Source: Bacillota bacterium
GTDB lineage: Bacteria; Bacillota; Clostridia; Acetivibrionales; DSM-2933
Reading direction: 5' to 3'
Length of the DNA: 49,423 nucleotides
NCBI GenBank assembly: GCA_023430975.1
Contig: JAEYYB010000023.1
Location: 1 to 49,423, forward strand
Under the pieces are notes generated by a model. The model was given only the letters and a program-made list of their open reading frames with translations, searched no databases and had not been told where the DNA came from. A program made the position numbers and the translations under genes. Of this stretch, positions 1 to 8,116 are shown in pieces; the stretch's first letter is position 1; every line of letters begins with the position of its first letter.

Positions 1-222
1 TCCTTTTTGATTATTAGGCTACTTTGGAAAAGTCAAGAGTTTTCGCGACTTTTAGCCACTTTTTTAATATATTTTTTCGTATTTTCCAGTAATCCCAGTT
101 ATTGTTTTATTAGCTTGATGACATTGGTTCGGTATCTATAATATCAACCTCTTTAAATATCGGAATTTTCAAGGCAAAATATAAGTTGAACATTAAATTA
201 AAAATTTTTTTCAAAAAAACTC

Positions 223-251
223 TTGCATTTAATAATAATATCTGCTATATT
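223..251 (+). promoter_or_regulatory. Sigma-A-like promoter for tRNA-Lys
   Basis: A -35 like TTGCAT at 223-228 and a -10 like TATATT at 246-251 are separated by 17 bp, about 26 bp before the tRNA. The rest of 1-222 is AT-rich and shows no gene. Confidence 0.6.
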
Positions 252-277
252 AATAAAGGTCGTTGAACACAAGACAC

Positions 278-350
278 GCACCATTAGCTCAGTTGGTAGA
301 GCACCTGACTCTTAATCAGGGTGTCCCGGGTTCGAATCCCTGATGGTGCA
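278..350 (+). tRNA. tRNA-Lys (anticodon CTT)
   Basis: A complete 73-nt cloverleaf is visible. The acceptor stem pairs GCACCAT (278-284) with ATGGTGC (343-349), with discriminator A at 350. The D-arm has GCTC/GAGC, the anticodon stem is CCTGA/TCAGG around loop CTCTTAA, with anticodon CTT at 311-313, and the T-arm contains GGTTCGAATCC. CCA is not encoded. It should read Lys AAG codons. Confidence 0.96.
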
Positions 351-364
351 TTAGAAAAATAAAG

Positions 365-396
365 GCTTCCGAGATTTTAAATCGGAAGCTTTTTAT
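365..396 (+). terminator. Rho-independent terminator of the tRNA gene
   Basis: An 8-bp stem GCTTCCGA/TCGGAAGC (365-372 with 382-389) is followed on the plus strand by a T-rich tail, 15 bp after the tRNA. Confidence 0.85.
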
Positions 397-603
397 TTTG
401 TAATTACAATATTGAGAGTATTTCTTAAATATCGATGAAGATTTACTGAAGACAAACCAATTCGTTCAACATTCACAAGAAAATTTGAATGCTTATTTTT
501 CAGAATTTGCACGATTCAAATTAATGTCAATGGTTTCATTGCCCATAAATATATCATCCCCACCAAAATATTGTAAATGATTTCATAAAAAATTAAAGGG
601 AGC

Positions 604-1236
604 TTATTTTTTCCCTGCCACCCAATCGAAGAATCTGAAGCCTGCAGGCGTTATGCTGAACATCTCCAACCCTACGCCAAACATTACGGCTGCAGCCAAA
701 GAAGAATGCTGATTGTATAAAAGTTCTATGCTACCGGCAAAGAATACAAGAACCATCAATATTGACTGCTTGTGAAATTTCTTAATCTCCCATTCTTCAG
801 TTATCGGCCTATTTGGTGTATCTTTAGGAGCGTAAATAGATGCCCAAAATATAGAACATATCATAATAGCTAATATAAGCATTCCAACGAAATCAGATGG
901 TATATACTTGGAAATCATCCCAGCTATAAGAAAGAGTCCTAAGCTGGTAAGTATACATTTACCGTATGAATCCATGTGGTAACCACCGGCACGAGTTCGA
1001 AGAGCTGCAAATGTAAGTGTAATAATTAATGTAAGTGTAATAATTAATGTAGGTATAAACGTACCAAGGATCAACGAAGTACTAAAAAGCAATACTCCTT
1101 TAACCAGGGCACCATAAACGACTAAAAAGCCAAAATTGTATATTCTTCGTTGGGCATGATCTCGATTAAGTACTTTTGCAAGATACCTTGCAGAGCTGTA
1201 TGACCATTTATGGATGAATCGCATTTTAATATCCAT
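604..1236 (-). CDS. AgrB-like accessory gene regulator membrane peptidase
   Basis: This 210-aa polytopic membrane protein resembles AgrB, the cysteine endopeptidase that trims and cyclises AgrD pro-peptides in Gram-positive quorum sensing. The family signature is visible as GGYH with His87 and the downstream Cys94, the expected catalytic pair. Further on, APKDTPNRP (about residues 136-144) matches the conserved loop of the family. Length is close to the usual 190-220 aa. The start is an ATG preceded by GAGGTT. Family knowledge predicts an adjacent agrD (about 40-50 codons), but I find none on the minus strand between 400 and 604 or between 1237 and 1470, and no agrC/agrA nearby. An 18-bp tandem duplication (1012-1047) repeats LIITLT in a membrane segment. 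Assignment as AgrB family is firm; activity and partner peptide are unknown. Confidence 0.85.
   Translation of the reverse strand: MDIKMRFIHKWSYSSARYLAKVLNRDHAQRRIYNFGFLVVYGALVKGVLLFSTSLILGTFIPTLIITLTLIITLTFAALRTRAGGYHMDSYGKCILTSLGLFLIAGMISKYIPSDFVGMLILAIMICSIFWASIYAPKDTPNRPITEEWEIKKFHKQSILMVLVFFAGSIELLYNQHSSLAAAVMFGVGLEMFSITPAGFRFFDWVAGKK
1012..1047. repeat. 18-bp perfect tandem duplication inside the agrB-like gene
   Basis: TGTAAGTGTAATAATTAA occurs twice in a row. It is in frame and gives a repeated LIITLT hexapeptide inside a predicted transmembrane helix. Confidence 0.9.
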
Positions 1237-1470
1237 GTGAACCTCATTTTTTATGATGGTTTATAAAACTAATAAACATTGTTGTACATAGGGCAAATAA
1301 TCCTTCATCGACTTGTTTTAGAATTATTATATCATAATTGTAACTTTGTGGTATACTTTCATTGTTAGTTTTTATGTGCATTCTGGACATTTTGCATCAG
1401 GGGTTGTATGTCGAACACAAAACTGTTATTATGTGGTTTATAATACATATTTAATTATCGCAACGGACTA

Positions 1471-1977
1471 CTACTTTTCTTCATAAAAGTACCAATTTGC
1501 CTCTTGTAAAGGCTCAAGTTTAGTTATCAACTTATTTATCGGTCGTTCTCCATTAATTGAATATACCACGCCCCAACCAACATCCATATTAGCCCACCTC
1601 TGAAAATATATACCGTTTTTTTCCTTTCGTATAACACTAAAATTATATTTTTTAAAGAGTTCCTGTATACTCTTAGATATTGAGTCATCAGAAATTCGAA
1701 TATGTTGACCCGTTTCACCGGATCTAATTAAACCAAGCATCTCTCCTTCATTATGATTTGATGTAATATAAATGATTGAAAAATCCTGAATTTCCATATA
1801 CTTAGCAACATTTATAATAATATCTTTACTTTTTAAAAACTGTTTTTCCATTCTATTCTTAGATTTTTGAAATGGAAGACTTCCATTAATATAACCAAAA
1901 ACAACAATCATTGCCAAAGCCATTATGCTTACTCCAATAGTAATTGCAATCATCAAATGCCGAAACCTTTTATTCAT
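1471..1977 (-). CDS. Small membrane-anchored protein of unknown function
   Basis: This 168-aa protein is not one I recognise. It has a basic N-terminus (MNKRFRH) and one hydrophobic segment at about residues 8-30, then a soluble, probably extracytoplasmic domain of about 135 residues with mixed charge and several aromatic residues near the C-terminus (RWANMDVGWG, then WYFYEEK). There is no lipobox cysteine, so it is more likely a signal-anchored protein than a lipoprotein. It is expressed on its own on the minus strand, preceded by AAAAGGAGA about 6 nt before the ATG, which supports the start. The next genes on either side are 235 bp (agrB-like) and 154 bp away. No function can be inferred from context. 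Confidence 0.7.
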   Translation of the reverse strand: MNKRFRHLMIAITIGVSIMALAMIVVFGYINGSLPFQKSKNRMEKQFLKSKDIIINVAKYMEIQDFSIIYITSNHNEGEMLGLIRSGETGQHIRISDDSISKSIQELFKKYNFSVIRKEKNGIYFQRWANMDVGWGVVYSINGERPINKLITKLEPLQEANWYFYEEK

Positions 1978-2131
1978 GCTTATCTCCTTTTACCAAGTAC
2001 GTACATTGTCAATCTCTCTATATAACCACGAAATTTAACGAATCAGGTTGGATAACAGCTTAATTGCTGTTCCACCTTTCTATCACATGAAATACTAAAA
2101 TTATAACAGAAAATATGATGTTACATTATCA

Positions 2132-2416
2132 TCATACAATACTTTCATGCAACTCTATTATTTCAATATAGAAATCTTCACCGTCAAAATTACCATCAAG
2201 CCTTCCAACCACTACCGTACCATCTTCACAGATAGTATCAACCATAAGCAGTCCGGTATACTTAATACTTATAGAATTCTTCCCTATCATATTCTTTAAG
2301 ATGTATTCTACAGCAATACTGGCTTCTTCTATGGTGCTATAAGTGTCTTTCCCATCTATGCACGGATACTCTTCTTTTCCTTCTTTTACACTATATCTGA
2401 CCTTTAAATCACTCAT
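2132..2416 (-). CDS. Hypothetical protein, 94 aa
   Basis: A short acidic soluble protein I do not recognise. It contains no membrane segment or clear motif; the sequence alternates beta-type stretches (ISIKYTGLLMV, DGTVVVGRLDG), suggesting a small alpha/beta or beta fold. The ATG at 2416 is preceded at suitable distance by AAAGGTGATTG. It lies alone between other small minus-strand genes. Coding is supported by the ribosome site and by ordinary amino-acid composition, not by homology. Confidence 0.55.
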   Translation of the reverse strand: MSDLKVRYSVKEGKEEYPCIDGKDTYSTIEEASIAVEYILKNMIGKNSISIKYTGLLMVDTICEDGTVVVGRLDGNFDGEDFYIEIIELHESIV

Positions 2417-2621
2417 CCAATCACCTTTATTCCTTTCTTACGATAAATTTCCCTAAGGTGTAAGACATTTTCTTGTTTTATCTATCTGTATTCAGCATAT
2501 ATAAATCCTACCTATTTCAACGTTCAAAAATAGCATTTTAAACTACGATCATTCAACTCATATAATTTGTGTGGTTTAACCCATGTGGAAATTGTTTAGA
2601 ATGGAATTTTAAGAGAAAGAT

Positions 2622-2650
2622 AAAAAAACCCCTGACATTAAGCCAGAGGT
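2622..2650 (-). terminator. Rho-independent terminator of the 70-aa gene
   Basis: On the minus strand an 8-bp stem (CCTCTGGC with GTCAGGGG, one G-T pair near each end) with a 5-nt loop is followed by a run of T. It lies just past the stop of the gene ending at 2669. Confidence 0.8.
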
Positions 2651-2668
2651 CTACATATATAATATATG

Positions 2669-2881
2669 CTATCCCTCAGTTTGAGCAAGAGTTACAATTG
2701 CCTGTGCCCATTTTACATATTTAAGATTTGCCAAATCACCCACAGTTTTTACATTAAATGCTTCTTTGAGCAATTTTGCATCATTCTCTGATACGCCTTT
2801 TAAGGCATCTACAGGAGCATTTACCAATTCCTTAAGACTTTTTGTTTCATATGCCTTATCAACAGCATTAATTATGTTCAT
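2669..2881 (-). CDS. Small helix-hairpin-helix-like protein, 70 aa
   Basis: The likely start is the ATG at 2881 (MNIINAVDKAYETK), because GGAGGG lies 7 nt upstream; an upstream in-frame TTG at 2896 would overlap that ribosome site. The 70-residue product is all helical and has the look of a helix-hairpin-helix repeat: GVSENDAKLLKEAF followed by NVKTVGDLANLKYVKWAQAI. Proteins with this pattern are widespread small proteins of uncharacterised role; such folds often contact nucleic acid or protein, but nothing here shows which. It is monocistronic with its own terminator at 2622-2650. Confidence 0.6.
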   Translation of the reverse strand: MNIINAVDKAYETKSLKELVNAPVDALKGVSENDAKLLKEAFNVKTVGDLANLKYVKWAQAIVTLAQTEG

Positions 2882-3051
2882 AAGCTTGCCCTCCAATAAT
2901 ATTAATATAAATTACCAAGGTAATCATCGGTAAATTTTACATTAAACTTTAGGACTTATTTACAAACACATTGCCAATCTCCTGGGATTTTATAACATTA
3001 ATTATGCTGCGAATAATTATGATGCTGATTACACCACCATTCCCAGGGGTT

Positions 3052-3080
3052 AAAAAAGCCTCCTATTTCTAAGAGGCTTA
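3052..3080 (-). terminator. Rho-independent terminator of the WYL-like gene
   Basis: AAGCCTC/GAGGCTT stem with a 10-nt loop and a T-run on the minus strand, 17 bp past the stop codon of the gene ending at 3097. Confidence 0.85.
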
Positions 3081-3096
3081 TAAACTCATTAATATC

Positions 3097-3429
3097 TTAT
3101 ATTTTTGCAATGCAGTTTTTGTATTTCGGAGAGTTGGGCTTATAGTCTTTTTGTACTTCAAATTGTTTGTCAGCAAGTATCTCAATATTATCAATACAGC
3201 TTAACTTAAATTGCCTCCACTCAGGAATGACTTTCTTTTCATTTGAATCACCAGCAGTTTGATATATATCTACAAGAATGTTTCCCGTATAATAGTTTAT
3301 GTACATGGCATGTGAGTAGCCAATTCTCTCCCCGATTATATCATCCTCCGGGCTATTATAACGGAATTTAATAGGCTTTCTCTGACTTATAGCTTTAATT
3401 AAAGTCTCTTTAATATCTTCATTATACAT
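3097..3429 (-). CDS. Stand-alone WYL-domain-like protein
   Basis: This 110-aa protein resembles a single WYL-type ligand-sensing domain without its usual DNA-binding part. It has the opening helix with KPIKFRYNSPEDD, the beta-strand GERIGYSHAMYIN, and the final PEWRQFKLSCIDNIEIL, which fits the RxFxLxRI segment that closes many WYL domains. Known WYL domains sit in transcription regulators and CRISPR or phage-defence regulators and bind nucleotides or nucleic acid; stand-alone versions are found in clostridia but their role is unclear. The ATG is preceded by GGGAGGGTGAT. It is monocistronic with a clear terminator. Assignment is by pattern only. Confidence 0.55.
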   Translation of the reverse strand: MYNEDIKETLIKAISQRKPIKFRYNSPEDDIIGERIGYSHAMYINYYTGNILVDIYQTAGDSNEKKVIPEWRQFKLSCIDNIEILADKQFEVQKDYKPNSPKYKNCIAKI

Positions 3430-3940
3430 AATATCACCCTCCCAATTTCCTAATTCTCCATTTGAAGGTAAATTCCTGCAATTGTAAAAAATTTTTTTTA
3501 AAACGCTGCAGCATTATTATATATTAAATTCTTATACATCATAGAACCTATTAAATAAGTTTTTTTAATGGCTAAAAAATTATTATTGATTCTAAACTAT
3601 GATTTCTCATTACAACGATTAAGTTTGATGAAATTATTTCATGATTTTCATAAAGAACAGCACAGAAAAAAAGAGCTGTTATCAGCTCTTTTAGGGAGAA
3701 ATCGATGTACTATGAAACAGATTAATCTCTCTCTATAACTTGTTTCTTTTATATTTACCTTTGAAAATATTCTATTCTTTAAGTTTTAAAAAAGTGTGAA
3801 TAATTTGTTAATTATATTACGGCATTAAAAAAGAGAACCATCAAAATCAAATCCGGCTCCCCTTTTTAGGATAATTTGCAAAGTTTATCATAATTTAATT
3901 TACCCACAAAGTCACATATCTAAACATAATTATACCAAAA
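3430..3940. other. Gene-free stretch with two hairpins
   Basis: I see no coding region in these 511 bp. It contains a perfect hairpin AAAGAGCTG/CAGCTCTTT around 3669-3692 with A/T tails on both sides (a possible bidirectional terminator with no obvious client gene), and the terminator at 3827-3868. Confidence 0.6.
3827..3868 (-). terminator. Rho-independent terminator of the 83-aa gene
   Basis: On the minus strand a 13-bp stem (AAAAAGGGGAGCC with GGTTCTCTTTTTT, with G-T pairs) ends in a T-run. It is about 70 bp downstream of the gene ending at 3941. Confidence 0.65.
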
Positions 3941-4192
3941 TCATTCTTCTTTTGGCAAAAGCAAATCACCATTACCAATAAATCCAAATAATGACTTACT
4001 TAAATTGATGTCCTTTATATTATTTACTATAATACTTCCAAGGTTTGTATCATATTCTCTTGCTTCAATGGATTTAGCTGCAGTACCGTAACCATACCAC
4101 TCGCCTAAACTATAATATGTGGGCATTTCGTAAAATACTTCCACATAGGCTTCAAACTCCCTTGCTCTGAGTTTACCTTTCCATCGTTCCAT
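3941..4192 (-). CDS. Hypothetical protein, 83 aa
   Basis: The start is placed at the ATG at 4192 (MERWKGKLRAREFEAY) because AGGGGGAAATGTT provides a ribosome site directly upstream; the longer reading frame from 4216 would swallow it. The product is a small soluble protein rich in aromatic residues in its first half (FEAYVEVFYEMPTYYSLGEWYGYG). I do not recognise it. The hydrophilic/aromatic pattern could be a small beta-rich fold. It has its own terminator and no operon partner. Confidence 0.55.
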   Translation of the reverse strand: MERWKGKLRAREFEAYVEVFYEMPTYYSLGEWYGYGTAAKSIEAREYDTNLGSIIVNNIKDINLSKSLFGFIGNGDLLLPKEE

Positions 4193-4351
4193 AACATTTC
4201 CCCCTTGAAAAAACATTATACACTAATTATACCATATTTTCCCCTTTAGTCAAATATTTTGCGTTTTTTCTTTACTACTTATGGTATAATTTTGTATTTT
4301 TCTCCAGGGAATTAATATTTTCTTATCCTTTCGACTCAAACGTTTTTTACA

Positions 4352-5590
4352 TTATTTAGCAGCTTTAGCTGATTTTCTTGTCAATCGCTCCAATCTGTGC
4401 TTGAGATCCTTATAAAATGTATTTCTTAACAAAGTATTTCCTAAGCATATCTCAAAGGCTTTCTCCGTTATATCCTTTGCCCTGAAAATATCTCTGATCC
4501 TATGTTCATAGTGCTTTGCAAGCTCTATCATTATTGGGATATTAGGAGTTTTTGAGGAATTAATGATGAGTTCAAGGCATTTGGTTATACGGTCATACTC
4601 CTTACCGCTTTTGTACAATAGTATAAGCTCTTTTAGAGCTTCAATCCTTATAATACTGTTGTTCGAAGTGGAACAGTGCTTATAACAGTTCTCGGCATTC
4701 ATATAATCCATAGCCTTGTTATAAATCCTGGCGGCACCAAATAATTCATTATAATCAGATGCTTCTTCCAATGGGTTATTTAACAGCCTGCCTATTTTTA
4801 CAAATAGAGACACCATTGATATGATATCTGATTTGTTATGTTCCAGAACCCTCTTCATATCATGTGCATCACGGTCGTTTATATATTTGAAATAGGCAGC
4901 CGGTATAAGGTAACCCGGTATATCATCATTCCTTGTCAGTCCGAGCAAATTTTCTTCAAGGGATATCAACCTGCAGCTTTCAAGCTTCCTTTTCCATATT
5001 GCCCTGGATATATGCAATAAATCCAGATGTACAGGATCCTTTTGCCTACATTTTATTTTGTTAGATATAAATCTTGAACTTAAGAGGTTCCAATCAAATG
5101 CCTTACCATTAAAGGTTATAAGCCCTTTCCTGGAAGCGAGTTCATTTTCTAAATAGCAAAGCATGGCAGGCTCTTCATCATAGTCTCGCATAAAGAGCTG
5201 TTTTACAACAAAATTCTCTTTCTCAAAATATCCTATTCCTATTAGAAAAGCTACTGTACCTGCCCCCCCAAGTCCGGTTGTCTCAGTATCAAGGAATATC
5301 ATATCATGAAGCTCTAATTTACTATTGCTGTTAAAAACCCTTAAAAGATATTCAAAATCCAGCTTTGTAAACTCCTCCAATTTGCAATTCCCATGGGCAT
5401 AGTCTAAGGAAAACTGATTTTTGTGCATAAAAAATGATCCTAGATGGCCATCTTCAATGGTCCCATCCATTAGCTTGTCTATTTCTGCGGCATTTTCAAT
5501 TTGTGAGGTACTTTCAATCAAAGCCTCTTTAATTTTTTGTTTCTCGGCAAATTGTTTTAATTTGCTTCTTAAATCAGAATACATACCCAT
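4352..5590 (-). CDS. mrfB: MrfB/YprB-type DnaQ-fold exonuclease
   Basis: 412 aa. An RNase H-like exonuclease domain (about residues 90-265) carries DEDD-type acidic residues: Asp101 and Glu103 in FLDTETTGLGG, Asp166 in FNGKAFDWNLL, and Asp255 in HNKSDIISM. The C-terminal third looks like TPR-type helical repeats. In Bacillus subtilis the homologue YprB (MrfB) acts with the helicase YprA (MrfA) in a nucleotide-excision-independent repair of mitomycin C crosslinks. Here the gene directly follows mrfA and overlaps its 3' end by 17 nt, so the two are translationally coupled. The start at 5590 or the ATG two codons later are both possible. No key residue is missing. Function is assigned from family knowledge and context. 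Confidence 0.88.
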   Translation of the reverse strand: MGMYSDLRSKLKQFAEKQKIKEALIESTSQIENAAEIDKLMDGTIEDGHLGSFFMHKNQFSLDYAHGNCKLEEFTKLDFEYLLRVFNSNSKLELHDMIFLDTETTGLGGAGTVAFLIGIGYFEKENFVVKQLFMRDYDEEPAMLCYLENELASRKGLITFNGKAFDWNLLSSRFISNKIKCRQKDPVHLDLLHISRAIWKRKLESCRLISLEENLLGLTRNDDIPGYLIPAAYFKYINDRDAHDMKRVLEHNKSDIISMVSLFVKIGRLLNNPLEEASDYNELFGAARIYNKAMDYMNAENCYKHCSTSNNSIIRIEALKELILLYKSGKEYDRITKCLELIINSSKTPNIPIMIELAKHYEHRIRDIFRAKDITEKAFEICLGNTLLRNTFYKDLKHRLERLTRKSAKAAK

Positions 5591-7862
5591 TCCCCATTGT
5601 TAAAGTATATCCTATAAGCTTAAGGGTTAAAACTTTTGGGTTACCGCTGCCTGAAAACTCGTTTAACGGTCCGACGCATGACGGGCAGCCGCATTCACAT
5701 TCACACTGCTCTATCATTTTGCCTGCAGCGATAAACAATTCCTGATGCATGCTGTACAGTTTCTCACTAAATCCTACCCCACCCGGGTAGCTGTCATAGA
5801 TATAAAGCGTAGGCTTAACTGTAAAAGGTGCCTTGACCTGATACACTACCCTTATATCTCCAGGATCACACATCAGGTAAATAGGTGCACAGTTTGCGAC
5901 TATGTTTGAAAGGCCAAAAAGGCCGTTCTGTATTTCCAATTGGGACAGGCCTTTTGTTGCTTCTTCCGAAAAGCTTATCCAATAGGAAGTTGTATGCATT
6001 TCAAGTTCTGGAAGGTTAACGGGACCTGAACCTATGTTTTCATGGGTATACAGCTTGATCTTCTTGAACATGGTTACAATTGCAGACACCATTACCTCAC
6101 CGCTGAACCTGTCTGTAAGTTTTCCTTCCTCACTTCTGAATACATCAATAACCTTCATGTCAACTGCCAGGTTGGCATCTGTATAGTAATCTACATCAAC
6201 CTTCCTTACATAGGCTTTCTTATCGTCAAAATCCAATTCCTCAACTTGATACTGCTGACCTTCATGTATATATATGGCTTCCTCATGAAGGAGCATTGGG
6301 GCACTGAATCTGTCCGTTTCTCCTATAACCCTGTGTTTTGGTTCCGATATGTCTATTATTATAAAATTCTCATTTGAAGCACTTCTAAGGGATATATCAC
6401 CTGCCGGAAAAACATCATTCATCCAATACCACCTTGAGCCTACATGCCTTAAAATCTTGGCATCTTCCATAAATGACAGTATTTCTCCTGTTGTTTCAAC
6501 TCCAAACTTCTCATCATCTGTAAACGGAAGCTCGAAAGCTGCACATTTTATATGATTATAAAGTATAGCCAGATTATCCGGATTAATAAGCCCATATTCA
6601 GGACTCTTCTCGAAAAAATAATCGCTGTTGCTCACAATATACTGGTCAAGGGGGCTGCTGCTGGCAATAAGGAATGTGGCCGAGACACTGTTCCTTCTAC
6701 CGGCCCTTCCCGCTTGCTGCCATGTACTGGAAATACTTCCCGGATACCCGCATATGACACATGCCTCCAGATTACCTATATCAATACCCAGTTCAAGAGC
6801 ATTAGTGCTTACTACTCCTGTAACACTGCCATTTCTAAGCCCTCTTTCTATTTCACGCCTAAGGCTTGGAAGATACCCACCTCTGTACCCCCTTACCCTT
6901 TGCTCACCCTCGAATTTACTTGAATAAACATCCTTGAGATATGTTACTAAAACCTCAACATTTAGCCTGCTTCTGGTAAACACTATCGTCTGTATATTGT
7001 TTCTTATGAGGTTCTGAGCCAGTATCTTGGCTTCTATTGTGCTGCTTTTCCTGATACCCAGTTCTTTATTGACAACAGGCGGGTTATAAAAAATAAAATG
7101 CTTTTTACCCATTGGTGCCCCGTTATTATCAATCAGCACAACATCCTCTCCCGTAATTCCTGAGGCTAATTCGTCCGGGTTGGCTATTGTAGCAGAGCAA
7201 CAAATAAATATGGGGTTTGAACCGTAAAAATTACATATCCGCTTCAGCCTTCTTATTACATTTGCAAGATGACTGCCGAAAACGCCCCTATAATGGTGTA
7301 TCTCGTCAATCACTATAAACTTCAGGTTCTCAAACAGCTTGTTCCATTTTGTATGGTGCGGAAGTATTCCGCTGTGGAGCATGTCGGGATTTGTGACAAC
7401 TATATGTCCCGCCTGCCTTATAGCTTTTCTGGCTGATTGTGGAGTATCACCGTCATAGGTATAGGTCTTGATATCTACACCTACCTCTGTGATGAGCTCG
7501 TGCAGCTCAGTAGTTTGGTCCTGAGAAAGTGCTTTTGTCGGGAACAGAAAAATTGCCCTTGATTCGGGATCCTCTAATATATTATTTATAACAGGTATGT
7601 TGTAGCACATCGTTTTACCCGATGCAGTGGGGGTAACTACAACAACGTTTTTATTGTTTTCTATCTCCCTGACTGCACAAGCCTGATGCGAATAAAGCCT
7701 GGTTATTCCCCTTCTTTTAAGGGCCTCCTGTAATCTTATATCCATGCATTCGGGAAAATCTGAATAAATAGCATCCTTAGGAGGTATTTCAATCCAGGCT
7801 GTTATATTTTTCATCAATTCTTCTGAATTTTTAAAATTATCTAAAATCTGTTCAAGATTCAT
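5574..7862 (-). CDS. mrfA: MrfA/YprA-type DEAH-like superfamily 2 DNA helicase with DUF1998
   Basis: 762 aa, ordinary length for the family. Motif I is TPTASGKT (77-84), motif II DEIHH (186-190), motif III SAT (223-225), and motif VI QAGRAGRR lies in the second RecA-like domain. The C-terminal DUF1998/MZB region ends with five close cysteines, C720, C722, C724, C726 and C729, expected to bind a metal. In B. subtilis this helicase works with MrfB in repair of mitomycin-induced lesions; both genes are adjacent and overlap here. The ATG is preceded by GCGGAGAGCAGT. Transcription presumably starts in the AT-rich gap shared with the divergent fusion gene at 8117. Confidence 0.92.
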   Translation of the reverse strand: MNLEQILDNFKNSEELMKNITAWIEIPPKDAIYSDFPECMDIRLQEALKRRGITRLYSHQACAVREIENNKNVVVVTPTASGKTMCYNIPVINNILEDPESRAIFLFPTKALSQDQTTELHELITEVGVDIKTYTYDGDTPQSARKAIRQAGHIVVTNPDMLHSGILPHHTKWNKLFENLKFIVIDEIHHYRGVFGSHLANVIRRLKRICNFYGSNPIFICCSATIANPDELASGITGEDVVLIDNNGAPMGKKHFIFYNPPVVNKELGIRKSSTIEAKILAQNLIRNNIQTIVFTRSRLNVEVLVTYLKDVYSSKFEGEQRVRGYRGGYLPSLRREIERGLRNGSVTGVVSTNALELGIDIGNLEACVICGYPGSISSTWQQAGRAGRRNSVSATFLIASSSPLDQYIVSNSDYFFEKSPEYGLINPDNLAILYNHIKCAAFELPFTDDEKFGVETTGEILSFMEDAKILRHVGSRWYWMNDVFPAGDISLRSASNENFIIIDISEPKHRVIGETDRFSAPMLLHEEAIYIHEGQQYQVEELDFDDKKAYVRKVDVDYYTDANLAVDMKVIDVFRSEEGKLTDRFSGEVMVSAIVTMFKKIKLYTHENIGSGPVNLPELEMHTTSYWISFSEEATKGLSQLEIQNGLFGLSNIVANCAPIYLMCDPGDIRVVYQVKAPFTVKPTLYIYDSYPGGVGFSEKLYSMHQELFIAAGKMIEQCECECGCPSCVGPLNEFSGSGNPKVLTLKLIGYTLTMGNGYVF

Positions 7863-7989
7863 ACTGCTCTCCGCTAACCCTTATCTTTTGATTTTTAATA
7901 TTAATTTAACTTTTAATTTTAATATAATTATAATAATTTTTTTATTTAATTAATAGCTTTAATATGTATTTTATTTTTTATATGAATTA

Positions 7990-8018
7990 TTGAAGAATAC
8001 ACGTAATTAATATATAAT
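7990..8018 (+). promoter_or_regulatory. Sigma-A-like promoter for the first SigI-RsgI fusion gene
   Basis: TTGAAG (7990-7995) and TATAAT (8013-8018) with a 17-bp spacer, about 100 bp before the start codon. No sigma-I-type CCCC element is present in this gap. Confidence 0.6.
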
Positions 8019-8116
8019 TCATTTAGAGGAAAATTTAACACAATTCAATTATATTAATAAACTATATTAATAATAAATATAATCAACATTGTTTAAAATC
8101 ATATGGAGGAAATCAA

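Noticed and set aside
400..604. Possible agrD downstream of the agrB-like gene
   Set aside because: The minus-strand frames are only 10-17 codons long, lack a usable ribosome site and do not resemble AgrD (no N-terminal amphipathic helix, no Cys/Ser ring motif).
278..4300. tRNA-Lys as attachment site of an integrated element
   Set aside because: No integrase, no repeat of the tRNA 3' end and no phage or conjugation gene is visible nearby.
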